Shown piece after piece: positions 8,748 to 16,194 of a stretch of 64,000 nt of DNA; position 1 is the stretch's first letter; each line of letters starts with the position of its first letter. Source of the stretch: Syntrophaceae bacterium UBA6078 (lineage in GTDB: Bacteria > Desulfobacterota > Syntrophia > Syntrophales > UBA2210); the NCBI GenBank assembly GCA_002428735.1, contig DIXO01000028.1, positions 1-64,000 of the forward strand, in the 5' to 3' direction. The notes under the pieces are model-generated. The model was given only the letters and a program-made list of their open reading frames with translations. It searched no databases and was not told the origin of the DNA. The translations under genes were made by a program, and so were the position numbers.

Positions 8748-9377
8748 ATGGCTAGAAAAAAGGCGAGCAGGGACACGGGCCAGACTTCCATTTTCGACAT
8801 TCTTGAGCGGTGCCGCGAGGAACAGGAGTCTCCCGCCGCTGGCGGGCACGCGAACCCTGGCGGGCACACGAAGTCCTTGCCCGGAAAGTCCTTGCACCCT
8901 GGCGGGCACACGCCCAGAGGGCGAGGAGGGCGAGGATACCCTTGCGGGCACACGTACCCTGGCGGGCACACGTACCCTGGCGGGCACACGTACCCTTGCG
9001 GGCACAAGATCGACCGGCAGTTCCGGGCGGCCATCAGCGAGGCGCTGAAACGATGCCCCCTGTCGCGCTACCAGGTGGCGGCGCGGATGAGCGAGCTTGT
9101 CGACACGGATATCACCAAGACCATGCTCGACAGTTGGACGGCGGAAAGCAAGGAGCAGCACCGCTTTCCGGCCATTTTCCTGCCCGCCTTCTGCGAGGCG
9201 GCCGGGTGCACCGAGCCGCTCTCCCTGCTGGGCCGTCCGGCAGGGGTGTTCGTCCTGCCGGGTCCGGAGGCGCTGCGGGCGGAGATCCGGCGGCTGGAAG
9301 AGGAGATAGGCCGGGTTCAGGCGGAGAAACGAAAGAGGATGCTCTTTCTAAAAGAGATGGAGGAGGAAAAATTATGA
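8748..9377 (+). CDS. Early-region DNA-binding-like protein of unknown function, with a 58-residue repeat insert
   Basis: About 209 residues; the ATG at 8748 follows GGGAGGGA. The N-terminal part (ARKKASRDTGQTSIFDILER) and the C-terminal two thirds (an HTH-like region RYQVAARMSELVDTDITKTM, then a coiled C-terminus) look like one ordinary phage protein. Residues about 30-87 are read entirely from A and B units and give HTYPGG-type peptides. These were probably inserted in frame into a pre-existing linker. It lies between the Ner-like gene and a small membrane-protein gene. Function not recognised. Confidence 0.65.
   Translation: MARKKASRDTGQTSIFDILERCREEQESPAAGGHANPGGHTKSLPGKSLHPGGHTPRGRGGRGYPCGHTYPGGHTYPGGHTYPCGHKIDRQFRAAISEALKRCPLSRYQVAARMSELVDTDITKTMLDSWTAESKEQHRFPAIFLPAFCEAAGCTEPLSLLGRPAGVFVLPGPEALRAEIRRLEEEIGRVQAEKRKRMLFLKEMEEEKL
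8835..9008 (+). repeat. Unit A/B cluster 1, three-level nesting
   Basis: Seven 18-bp A units (two degenerate, at 8835 and 8853) and two 24-bp B units. An A unit (8895-8912) sits inside a B unit (8886-8894 plus 8913-8927), which sits inside another B unit (8871-8885 plus 8928-8936). The nest is 66 bp, exactly 18+24+24. The block is read in frame by the surrounding gene. Confidence 0.9.
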
Positions 9378-9649
9378 ATCCTGATGGATACACACGTACC
9401 CTTTCGGGCACACGTACCCTTTCGGGCACACGTACCCTTTCGGGCACACGTACCCTTTCGGGCACACGTACCCTTACGGGCACACGCACCCTTTCGGGCA
9501 CACGCGCAGAGAGGATGGCGGACCGGTTTCTTGACCGGTTCGAGCGGATGTTCTGCGGAGAAGGGTTCGACCGCGTGTGCCGGGCCGCCCTGATCTTCAT
9601 CTGCGGCTGGTTTGCCGGGCTCTTGTATGTGCGGGTTTTCGCGGGGTGA
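9374..9649 (+). CDS. Small membrane protein with an A-unit-encoded N-terminus
   Basis: 91 residues, starting at an ATG that overlaps the previous stop codon and follows GGAGGA. Six tandem A units are read in the TLSGTR frame to give residues about 8-43. The C-terminal half carries one membrane segment (CRAALIFICGWFAGLLYVRVF) after a charged helix. The native part is therefore only about 50 residues; the rest is repeat. It overlaps nothing essential and ends 4 bp before the MuA start. Function unknown. Confidence 0.6.
   Translation: MNPDGYTRTLSGTRTLSGTRTLSGTRTLSGTRTLTGTRTLSGTRAERMADRFLDRFERMFCGEGFDRVCRAALIFICGWFAGLLYVRVFAG
9397..9504 (+). repeat. Six tandem A units
   Basis: Six perfect-phase 18-bp units (108 bp). 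They differ only at the two loop-centre bases (TT or TA) and at the first base of the last unit, so they look recently amplified. Read in frame as TLSGTR by the small membrane protein gene. Confidence 0.92.
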
Positions 9650-9653
9650 CGGC

Positions 9654-12137
9654 ATGGCGGAGACAAACAAAGGCGAGTGCACAGCAAAGGATATCGCCGC
9701 CGCACTGAAGGTTTCCAAACAAGCCATATCCAAGCGAGCGGCAAAAGAGGAATGGCCCTACCGAGAACAACCGCAACGGGGCGGACGGGTACGGCTCTAT
9801 CGTATCTCCGCGCTTCCCGCCGATGTCCGGGCCGAGGTGGAACTGCGCCGGGTGATCGAGGAGTACGAGACCGCAGCACCAGCCCCAAAGGACACCAGCC
9901 CGGCCCCCACGGCCCAGTCACTCCCGCACCCTGGCGGGCACACGTACCCTGGCGGGCACCTGCACCCTGGCGGGCACACGCCCGCCCTGCTCTCCGCGGC
10001 GCCGTCCCTTCCTTCGCTTTCCAAGCAAGGGCTTTCCTCGCTTTCCAAGCAAGGACTTCCCTCGCTTTCCACGCAAGGGCTTTCCTCGCTTTCCAAGCAA
10101 GGGCTTCCGGCCCCGTCCACATTGACGGACTGGCAGCGCGACTGCATGGACGCCCGGTGCGCGATCCTGAATCTGGTGAACCGGATAGCGGCGCAATCGG
10201 GGATCTCCGCCGCCGTGAAGAAAGTGGTCCTCATGGCGCGGACCGGCTCGCTTCCGAAGCGCATCCAGGCGGTCCTCCCGGCGGCAGGGGGACGGTCGGA
10301 CGTGAAGGATACCCTGACGGGCACACGTACCCTTACGGGCACACGTCTCTCGGAGCGCACCCTGTACCGGTGGCGGAGCCTGCGCCGGCTGGGGGAGACG
10401 GCTCTGGCGCCGCGCGACCGCGGGCCTGATGACGTTCCCCCCTGGGCGCCCCTCTTCCTCAAGTGTTACCGGCAGCCCCAGAAGCCGTCCGTGGCAGACG
10501 CCCTGGAGGCCATGGCCGAGATCCTTTCGGCGGAGGGCGAACTCCCCTCGCTTTCCTCGCCCTCCTCGCCCTCCGGGCAAGGACTTTCCGGGCAAGGACT
10601 TTCCAAGCAAGGGCTTCCGTCGCTTTCCAAGCAAGGGCTTCCGTCGCTTTCCAAGCAAGGGCTTCCGTCGAAAGCTCAGTGCTACCGTTTTCTGGCGCGG
10701 ATGAGCGCCGTGGACAAAAACCGTGGGCGGATGACGGGCAACGATCTGCGGGCGATCATGCCCATGCGCCGGCGTTCGACGGAGGAGCTTCTGCCCCTGG
10801 ATATGGTGACCACGGACGGGCACACCTTCAAGGCCCGGATCGCCCATCCGCACCACGGGAAGCCGTTCCAGCCGGAGGTCTGCGCCGTGGTGGACGTGGC
10901 GACGCGCCGGGCGCTGGGATGGAGCGCGGGCCTTTCGGAGTCGGCGGCGACGGTGGCGGACGCACTGCGGCACGCCATCCAGAACGCGGGGATTCCGGCC
11001 ATGCTGTACGCCGACCCGGGGTCGGGAAACATCGCCCATGTGAACGCCCACAAGAGCTACGGCCGGTATGCCCGGCTGGGGATCACCTTCAAGACGGGAC
11101 TGCCGGGGCGCACGCAGGCGCGCGGCCTGATCGAACGGTTCCAGCAGTCGTGCTGGATCCGCGCCGCCAGGAAGCTGCCCACCTATGTGGGGTCGGACAT
11201 GGACGGCACCACCCTGTACAAGGCGACCCGGCTGATCGAATCGGACGTCAGAAAGAACGGAACGTCGGACCGGGTGATTCCCTGGACATCGTTTGTGGGG
11301 TTCGTGGCGGCTGACGCCATCGACGCCTATAACAACCGGCCCCACAGCGCGCTGCCGAAGATCACCGACGATGACGGCCGCCGCCGGCATATGACGCCGA
11401 ACGAGTGCTGGCAGGCGTGGCTGGCCCGGGGGTGGGAGCCGGACTGCATCTCGCCGGAAGAGCTGGCGGATATGTGGCGCCCCCGGATACAGCGGAGAAC
11501 CTTCCGGGGCGAGATCCACTTCATGGGGAACATCTATTTCAGCGCGGCGCTCCAGCATTACTCCGGGCAGGAGATGATCGTCGAGTACGAGCCCCAGGAC
11601 TGGACCTTTGTGTACGTCCGCGACCTCGACGGACGGCTGATCGCCCGTGCCGCGTGGAACGGAAACCGGAGCGGATACCAGCCGCTGACCGCCGTGGAAG
11701 CCGCCGCCGACAAACGAGCGAAAACACGCAGGGAACGAGTGGAACGTAAACTGGAGGAGATCGAGCTGGAACAGGCGGGGGCGAAGGTGATCGACATGCA
11801 GCCTGACCCCGCGGCCATCGAAGCCCGACGAATGATTGAGGAGGAGATGGCGAGAACGGCGACCGCCCCGGCTGAACCGGCATTCCCGGAAACGGACGTG
11901 GGCGACTGGGACAAGTGGCGCTGGTGCGAGGATGTGAGGCAGAAAACGGGCCGGGTCCCGGCCGGGCATGAAACGTTTTTTGAGTCATATCGCGATTTTT
12001 CCTCGAACTGGGTCGCGTTTATGGCGGTCGATCGCGACCTGGGGGGGAACAACTACCCGCATTACAACGAGCTGCTGGAGCGTCGAGAGTCGGGCACACG
12101 CACCCTTGCGGGCACACGCACAGCGTTCAGCAGCTAA
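9654..12137 (+). CDS. MuA-type transposase (DDE integrase)
   Basis: 827 residues. An N-terminal winged-helix end-binding domain (TAKDIAAALKVSKQAISKRA, residues 10-29) is followed by further DNA-binding domains and an RNase H-like core. The catalytic residues are D388 (VTTDGHTF), D454 (LYADPGSGN) and E494 (GLIERFQQ). It cuts and joins the phage ends for integration and replicative transposition with MuB. MuA is normally about 660 residues; the excess comes largely from A and B units at residues about 92-152, 219-230, 298-338 and the extreme C-terminus. The inserts fall between folded domains and leave the core untouched. Start chosen at 9654 because it matches the MuA N-terminus. Confidence 0.93.
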   Translation: MAETNKGECTAKDIAAALKVSKQAISKRAAKEEWPYREQPQRGGRVRLYRISALPADVRAEVELRRVIEEYETAAPAPKDTSPAPTAQSLPHPGGHTYPGGHLHPGGHTPALLSAAPSLPSLSKQGLSSLSKQGLPSLSTQGLSSLSKQGLPAPSTLTDWQRDCMDARCAILNLVNRIAAQSGISAAVKKVVLMARTGSLPKRIQAVLPAAGGRSDVKDTLTGTRTLTGTRLSERTLYRWRSLRRLGETALAPRDRGPDDVPPWAPLFLKCYRQPQKPSVADALEAMAEILSAEGELPSLSSPSSPSGQGLSGQGLSKQGLPSLSKQGLPSLSKQGLPSKAQCYRFLARMSAVDKNRGRMTGNDLRAIMPMRRRSTEELLPLDMVTTDGHTFKARIAHPHHGKPFQPEVCAVVDVATRRALGWSAGLSESAATVADALRHAIQNAGIPAMLYADPGSGNIAHVNAHKSYGRYARLGITFKTGLPGRTQARGLIERFQQSCWIRAARKLPTYVGSDMDGTTLYKATRLIESDVRKNGTSDRVIPWTSFVGFVAADAIDAYNNRPHSALPKITDDDGRRRHMTPNECWQAWLARGWEPDCISPEELADMWRPRIQRRTFRGEIHFMGNIYFSAALQHYSGQEMIVEYEPQDWTFVYVRDLDGRLIARAAWNGNRSGYQPLTAVEAAADKRAKTRRERVERKLEEIELEQAGAKVIDMQPDPAAIEARRMIEEEMARTATAPAEPAFPETDVGDWDKWRWCEDVRQKTGRVPAGHETFFESYRDFSSNWVAFMAVDRDLGGNNYPHYNELLERRESGTRTLAGTRTAFSS
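9927..10106 (+). repeat. Three A units and four inverted B units in MuA
   Basis: A units at 9927, 9945 and 9963, each 18 bp. Then four tandem 24-bp B units in reverse orientation (10011-10106) with the GCTT/AAGC stem version. In frame they give HPGGHT and SLSKQGLP peptides between the MuA end-binding subdomains. Confidence 0.9.
10310..10345 (+). repeat. Two tandem A units in MuA
   Basis: Two 18-bp units with GA and TA centres, read as TLTGTR twice just before the RTLYRWRSLRRLG segment. They add 12 residues to a probable linker. Confidence 0.88.
10545..10664 (+). repeat. Five inverted B units in MuA, three of them nested
   Basis: The outer B unit is split into 10545-10553 and 10602-10616; inside it a second B is split into 10554-10562 and 10587-10601; inside that lies an intact B at 10563-10586. 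The split falls at the same internal position (9/15) both times. Two more B units follow at 10617-10640 and 10641-10664. The whole 120 bp is in frame. Confidence 0.93.
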
Positions 12138-12174
12138 CTACCCTTGCGGGCACACGTACCCTGACGGGCACACG
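12101..12174 (+). repeat. A units across the end of MuA and the MuA-MuB gap
   Basis: One full A unit at 12101-12118, preceded by half a unit, encodes the last residues of MuA. Two more (12139-12156, 12157-12174) lie after its stop codon, followed by an AAGTC that resembles the start of a B unit. This is one of the few untranslated clusters. Confidence 0.85.
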
Positions 12175-12206
12175 AAGTCTTACGGGTCTTACGGGAGGAA
12201 GCGAAA

Positions 12207-12959
12207 ATGGGAAAGATTGAAAGTCGTGGGGAAGAAATAATGACGGTGGCGCCTCTGGTGAACGTGAGTTTGTGCTCGGGCGCGCTGGACCGGGTCATGG
12301 AGCGCGCGGCCCACCTGCCGGGGATGGTCGTTTTCTACGGCCCCTCCGGGTACGGCAAATCGACGGCGGCGGCCTACACGGCCAACCGGACGCGGGCCTA
12401 CTACGTGGAATGCCGGTCCACCTGGACACGGCGGGCCACGCTGGCGGCGATTCTGCACGAGATGGGGATTGCCGCGCCGGGCGGCGGCAGGATCTACGAG
12501 ATGACCGACGCCATCTGCGAGCAGCTCGCAAAATCGGGGCGGCCCCTGATCGTGGACGAGATGGATCACCTGGTGGAAAAGTCGGCCGTGGAGCTGATCC
12601 GGGACCTGTACGAGGGATCGGGGGCGGCGATCCTGCTGATCGGCGAGGAGATGCTGCCCCGGAAGCTGGAGCGGTGGGAACGATTTCACGGCAGGATACT
12701 CGAATTCGTCCCGGCGCAGCCGGCGAACATGGACGACGCCCGGCACCTGGCCCGGCTGTACTGCGGAGGCCTGGTCATCGAGGATGATCTGTTGTCGAAG
12801 ATACACTCCCTCGCGCGCGGATCCGCGCGCAGGATCTGTGTCAATCTGGAGCGCGTGAGATCGGAAGCCGCATCGAACGGGCTGAATCAGATCGGCCTGA
12901 CCCAGTGGGGGCGGCGGGATCTCTGGACCGGCGAGGCTCCCACGCGGAGGGGATTATGA
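12207..12959 (+). CDS. MuB-type transposition ATPase
   Basis: A 250-residue AAA+ ATPase. Walker A GPSGYGKST is at residues 45-53 and Walker B LIVDEMD at 114-120; a C-terminal helical domain follows (RGSARRICVNLERV). MuB binds target DNA, brings it to MuA, stimulates strand transfer and confers target immunity. It is shorter than Mu MuB (312 residues), mainly because the N-terminal HTH part is reduced. GGGAGG (12193-12198) supports this ATG over the in-frame ATG at 12240. No A or B unit interrupts it. Confidence 0.9.
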   Translation: MGKIESRGEEIMTVAPLVNVSLCSGALDRVMERAAHLPGMVVFYGPSGYGKSTAAAYTANRTRAYYVECRSTWTRRATLAAILHEMGIAAPGGGRIYEMTDAICEQLAKSGRPLIVDEMDHLVEKSAVELIRDLYEGSGAAILLIGEEMLPRKLERWERFHGRILEFVPAQPANMDDARHLARLYCGGLVIEDDLLSKIHSLARGSARRICVNLERVRSEAASNGLNQIGLTQWGRRDLWTGEAPTRRGL

Positions 12960-13741
12960 GTACCCTTGCGGGCACACGTACCCTTGCGGGCACACGAAGT
13001 CCTTGCTCGGAAAGTCCTTGCCCAGAGGGCGAGGAGAGCGAGGATACCCTGGCGGGCACACGAAGTCCTTGCCCGGAGGGCGAGGATACCCTGGCGGGCA
13101 CACGGAGACGGCGGCTACCCTTGCGGGCACACGTACCCTTGCGGGCACACGTACCCTTGCGGGCACAAGCGGAGGAGAGCAGGGAGAGCCTGTGGACGGC
13201 GATCAGGGGCACAAAGGGGGCGCCCTTCAAGGCGGAGGACCTGGCGTGGCACACCCGCCTGGAGATGCCGACGATCCGGGAGTATCTGGCGGGACTGACC
13301 CGCGCCGGCTATCTGGAGAAGGAGGATTCCCCCGCTTTCCAAGCAAGGACTTATCGCCTGGTGCGGGACACGGGGGCGGACGCTCCACGGGTGAGGCGCG
13401 ACGGGACGGAGGTCACCCAGGGGCGCGGACGGGAACAGATGTGGCGCACCATGCGGATTCTGGGCGAGTTTTCGCCCCGGGAGCTGGCGGTCAGCGCATC
13501 GACGGAAGAGGCTCCGGTGGCCCCCGGCGAGGCCCATAGTTATGTCGGTCACCTGTGCCGCGCCGGCTATCTGCGCCGGACAGCGAACGGCCGGCCGGGA
13601 CACCGCGCCGGCACGGGAACCCAGGCGCGCTACCGGTTCCTCCGGCACATGCACACGGGGCCGAAGCCGCCCCAGGTGCAGCGCAACCGGCAGGTCTATG
13701 ATCCCAACCTGCGGCGCACCATGACAGGAGGCACGACATGA
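12956..13741 (+). CDS. Winged-helix-like early protein with a repeat-encoded N-terminus
   Basis: 261 residues; its ATG overlaps the MuB stop. Residues 2-71 are almost wholly A and B units, read first in the TLAGTR frame and then, after an 11-bp spacer, in the LRAHVP frame. The rest holds two similar winged-helix-like modules (LTRAGYLEKEDS and LCRAGYLRRTAN mark the second helices), suggesting a DNA-binding regulator. One more inverted B unit (13329-13352) sits between the modules. The third-frame A units all have TTGC centres, which avoid the TGA stop present in GA versions. Specific function not recognised. Confidence 0.65.
   Translation: MSTLAGTRTLAGTRSPCSESPCPEGEESEDTLAGTRSPCPEGEDTLAGTRRRRLPLRAHVPLRAHVPLRAQAEESRESLWTAIRGTKGAPFKAEDLAWHTRLEMPTIREYLAGLTRAGYLEKEDSPAFQARTYRLVRDTGADAPRVRRDGTEVTQGRGREQMWRTMRILGEFSPRELAVSASTEEAPVAPGEAHSYVGHLCRAGYLRRTANGRPGHRAGTGTQARYRFLRHMHTGPKPPQVQRNRQVYDPNLRRTMTGGTT
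12961..13169 (+). repeat. Seven A units and three B units, one B nested in another
   Basis: A units start at 12961, 12979, 13045, 13087, 13116, 13134 and 13152. An outer B with a GCTC/GAGC stem (12997-13011 plus 13036-13044) holds an inner B with a GCCC/GGGC stem (13012-13035). A third B is at 13063-13086. Outer and inner stems differ, but each matches itself. Confidence 0.92.
13329..13352 (+). repeat. Single inverted B unit
   Basis: A 24-bp B unit with the GCTT/AAGC stem in reverse orientation, alone inside the 12956-13741 gene between two winged-helix-like modules. It adds eight residues (about PAFQARTY) in frame. Confidence 0.75.
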
Positions 13742-14076
13742 TCAGCACAGGCGAACGGGAAAGGTTGATGAGGGTGCTGCGGGTGGCGGTGGAAGAATCG
13801 AGCCAGGCCGAGGTGGCCCGCCGGATCGGGCGGTCAGCGGCCGCGATCAACCAGGTGCTGAAAGGCGCCTACGCGGGGAATCCCGACATGATCCTGGAGC
13901 TGGTTTCGGCGGAGTTCGGCGGGGCCGAGGTGGACTGTCCCGTCATGGGACGGGTGGCCCTGCTCCAGTGTATCGAGAACAGACAGATGGCCTTTTCGGC
14001 CACGAATCATCAGCGGGTGCGGCTCTGGAAGACGTGCCGGAGCTGTCCGCATAATACGGCAAGGGGAGGGTTATGA
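13738..14076 (+). CDS. Small helix-turn-helix protein
   Basis: 112 residues; the ATG overlaps the previous stop. An XRE-like HTH is visible (SQAEVARRIGRSAAAINQVL, residues about 22-41). The C-terminus carries CRSCPHNT, a possible metal or structural cysteine pair with an earlier cysteine. Proteins like this occur between MuB and Gam in transposable phages. It may tune early transcription; the role is unproven. Confidence 0.7.
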   Translation: MISTGERERLMRVLRVAVEESSQAEVARRIGRSAAAINQVLKGAYAGNPDMILELVSAEFGGAEVDCPVMGRVALLQCIENRQMAFSATNHQRVRLWKTCRSCPHNTARGGL

Positions 14077-14600
14077 CAATGGCACAGCGAGTAAAGGCAG
14101 AGGCGGCGCCCTGGCGGGTGCCTCAGAACAGAGACCAGGCGAATGAGTGTATCGCCGAGATCGGGCGGCTCCAGCGGGAGAGGGACCGCATCCGGGCGGA
14201 CATGAACGACGAGGTGGCTGCCGTCAAGGAGCGCCACGAAGCGCAGGCCCTGCCGCTGGCGGAGAAGATCAGGCATCTCTCGGCGGGGGTCCAGTTGTGG
14301 TGCGAGGCGAACCGTTCCGAGCTGACCCAGGGGGGGAAGGTGAAGTTCGCCATGCTGGCGGCGGGGAAAATCAACTGGCGCATGCGACCCCCGAAGGTGG
14401 CGCTGCGGGGAAAGGACAAGATCATCGAGGCGCTCAAGGCGATGGGGCTTTCCCGGTTTATCCGCGTGACCGAAGAGGTGAACAAGGAGGCGATCCTGGC
14501 GGAGGCCGAGATTGCCGGGGCCGTGCCGGGGATCTCAATCACCCGGGGGGAGGATTTTGTGATCACGCCCCACGAGACGGAGCTTGAGGAGGTGGCCTGA
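14073..14600 (+). CDS. gam: Gam-like host-nuclease inhibitor
   Basis: 175 residues of the Mu Gam family, a bacterial relative of Ku that coats double-stranded DNA ends and blocks exonucleases. The N-terminal long helix (ECIAEIGRLQRERDRIRADM, about 26-45) and the compact domain with FAMLAAGKINWRMRPPKV (about 91-108) match the family. Length is normal and no repeat unit interrupts it. It overlaps the stop codon of the HTH gene upstream by 4 bp. Confidence 0.9.
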   Translation: MTMAQRVKAEAAPWRVPQNRDQANECIAEIGRLQRERDRIRADMNDEVAAVKERHEAQALPLAEKIRHLSAGVQLWCEANRSELTQGGKVKFAMLAAGKINWRMRPPKVALRGKDKIIEALKAMGLSRFIRVTEEVNKEAILAEAEIAGAVPGISITRGEDFVITPHETELEEVA

Positions 14601-14602
14601 TC

Positions 14603-14932
14603 ATGAAACTGGCGGATGCACAGCTCTGTCTGAACTGTGACGAGGTCTTTTCCCCGTACCCTGACGGGCACACGTACCCTGACGGGCACACGAAGTCCTT
14701 GCACCCTGGCGGGCACACGCCCGGAAAGTCCTTGCCCGGAGGGCGAGGAGGGCGAGGATACCCTTGCGGGCACACGTACCCTGACGGGCACACGGGGCAC
14801 GCCGTCTGCCCCGCCTGCGGATCGGAGGCCGCCTGGCCCCTGTCCAAATGGCTGGCGCCTGTCAAACCGGGCGTCCTGGGGCGGGCCATCAAGTACCCTG
14901 GCGGGCACAAGGCGGGAAGGGAGGCGATGTGA
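14603..14932 (+). CDS. Zinc-ribbon-like protein split by A and B units
   Basis: 109 residues. CLNC lies at residues 9-12 and CPAC at about 69-72, a normal four-cysteine zinc ribbon except that the two knuckles are 56 residues apart. Positions 14657-14794 between them are nothing but A and B units. Taking these out leaves a ribbon of usual size (about 10-12 residues between knuckles), which strongly suggests in-frame insertion into the loop of an ancestral ribbon. One more A unit is near the C-terminus. Function unknown. Confidence 0.65.
   Translation: MKLADAQLCLNCDEVFSPYPDGHTYPDGHTKSLHPGGHTPGKSLPGGRGGRGYPCGHTYPDGHTGHAVCPACGSEAAWPLSKWLAPVKPGVLGRAIKYPGGHKAGREAM
14657..14911 (+). repeat. Five A units and a doubly interrupted B unit, plus one separate A
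   Basis: A units at 14657, 14675, 14702, 14759, 14777 and 14894. One B unit is in three pieces (14693-14701, 14720-14725, 14750-14758; 9+6+9 bp). The first break holds an A unit (14702-14719) and the second an intact B unit (14726-14749). Deleting both restores a perfect 24-bp B. Confidence 0.93.
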
Positions 14933-15150
14933 TGGATCAGATACGCTACGCGAAGTTTGAGAACAGCGACCGTCTGAAGCGGGTGTACCGCCTGTTGTCG
15001 GACGGCCGATGGCACGGGACCAGAGACATCATGATGCGGGCCGACGTGTGCGCCGTAAACTCGGCGGCCGCCGAGCTGCGGGCCAACGGATTCGATGTGG
15101 CCACCCGCTGCGTGGGGAGGGGGCGCTATGAATACCGCCTTGTCTCCTGA
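14932..15150 (+). CDS. Small winged-helix-like protein
   Basis: 72 residues; ATG overlaps the stop of the zinc-ribbon gene. The sequence LKRVYRLLSDGRWHGTRDIM then VNSAAAELRANGFDVATRCV resembles the helix-turn-helix and wing of small phage DNA-binding proteins. It starts with no repeat and is followed at once by two A units. No exact family recognised. Confidence 0.6.
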   Translation: MDQIRYAKFENSDRLKRVYRLLSDGRWHGTRDIMMRADVCAVNSAAAELRANGFDVATRCVGRGRYEYRLVS

Positions 15151-15694
15151 GTACCCTGACGGGCACACGCACCCCGGCGGGCACAAGAAGCCCTGCCCCT
15201 GGTGCGGCAAAGAGATCGATATGGACGAGCTTCTGCTGGACGATGACCTGCGATCCATCGTCCGCCAGGCCGCCGCCTTCGGCCCGTACGGCACGGCGGT
15301 GTGGGCATATCTGGAATTGTTCGGCGCGGCGCCCCTTGCACGGCGCCGCAAAAAGCTCCTGCTTCTGCTGGCGGACATGAAACGGCTCTTCGATACGGAA
15401 CGGTTCACCTTCCAGAAGGTCGAATACGCCATCAGCAGGGCGGGGATCGCCCATGCCCTGGAGACGACGGCCCGCCGCGCCTTCGCGGACCGGCTGGAGA
15501 ATCACAACTACCTGAAGAAGATCATGGTGGGGGTCGCGGAGACCGAGGGGGCGGCGAAATCGAAACGGGACGAAACAGCCCTGCGCGACCGGGAGGAGCG
15601 GATGCGGCATCGGGTCCCGGAGAGGGCGCCGACTGAAGAGGAGGCGGCGGAAAACAGGCGCCGGGTACAGGCGCTGGTACGGGGGTTGAAATGA
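15128..15694 (+). CDS. Early phage protein of unknown function, with an A-unit N-terminus
   Basis: 188 residues from the ATG at 15128, overlapping the gene before it by 23 bp. Residues about 9-20 come from two A units (15152-15187) and are followed by a CPWCGKEID knuckle. The remainder is helical and charged, with KKLLLLLADMKRLF and an acidic-basic C-terminus. Its position between early DNA-binding genes and GemA fits the semi-essential early region of Mu. Function not recognised. Confidence 0.6.
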   Translation: MNTALSPEYPDGHTHPGGHKKPCPWCGKEIDMDELLLDDDLRSIVRQAAAFGPYGTAVWAYLELFGAAPLARRRKKLLLLLADMKRLFDTERFTFQKVEYAISRAGIAHALETTARRAFADRLENHNYLKKIMVGVAETEGAAKSKRDETALRDREERMRHRVPERAPTEEEAAENRRRVQALVRGLK

Positions 15695-16194
15695 TGAACG
15701 GGATCCTCGCTCCCCGAGCAAGGACTTCGGGCGCCCGAAAGAGTACAGGTGCCCGTCAGGGTGCGGCGGCACGGGAGGGGCAGAGAAGGCGGCTTCTGGC
15801 TACGGTCCATATCGCCAAGAAAGAGCTGGGCCTGGACGATGAGCTGTACCGGGAGATTCTGCGCCGCGAGTTCAGGGTGGCTTCCGCCGGGGATCTGGAC
15901 AACTACGGGCTTTTGCGGCTGGTCAAATCCTTCGAGCGGTTCGGGTTCGCCGTCCGGTCGAAAGGCCACCCGGGGCGGCCGACGAACATGGGGACGGGGC
16001 GGACGCGGGCGAAGATGCTGAAAAAGGTCGAGGCTCTGCTCACCATCGGGAAGAGGCCCTGGAGCTATGCCGACGCCCTGGCCCGCAGGATCTGCGGGGT
16101 CGATAAGGTGCAGTGGCTGGACAACGACGGCCTGTACAAGATTATTGCCGCGCTGGTCAAGCAGGGCCGGCGCGAGGGGTGGGATCTGAGATGA
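15691..16194 (+). CDS. gemA: GemA-like regulatory protein (Mu gp16 family, DUF1018)
   Basis: 167 residues. The core IAKKELGLDDELYREILRR and the C-terminal DNGLYKIIAALVKQGRREGW are typical of GemA/gp16 of transposable phages, which alters host gene expression and DNA supercoiling. Residues about 5-24 are encoded by one inverted B and two inverted A units (15704-15763), so the native start of the family probably lies after them. ATG overlaps the previous stop by 4 bp. Confidence 0.85.
   Translation: MMNGILAPRARTSGARKSTGARQGAAAREGQRRRLLATVHIAKKELGLDDELYREILRREFRVASAGDLDNYGLLRLVKSFERFGFAVRSKGHPGRPTNMGTGRTRAKMLKKVEALLTIGKRPWSYADALARRICGVDKVQWLDNDGLYKIIAALVKQGRREGWDLR
15704..15763 (-). repeat. Inverted B-A-A cluster at the start of gemA
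   Basis: One B unit (15704-15727) and two A units (15728-15745, degenerate; 15746-15763), all in the orientation opposite to most clusters. Total 60 bp, in frame. Confidence 0.85.

Noticed and set aside
8718..9161. Minus-strand ORFs rich in VCPPGY-type repeats
   Set aside because: They arise because A and B units have no stops on the reverse strand; the surrounding operon runs on the plus strand.
9918..11969. Long minus-strand ORF opposite the transposase gene (683 codons)
   Set aside because: It is a GC-driven shadow of MuA; it has no ribosome-binding site and no domain, while the plus strand shows a full DDE transposase.
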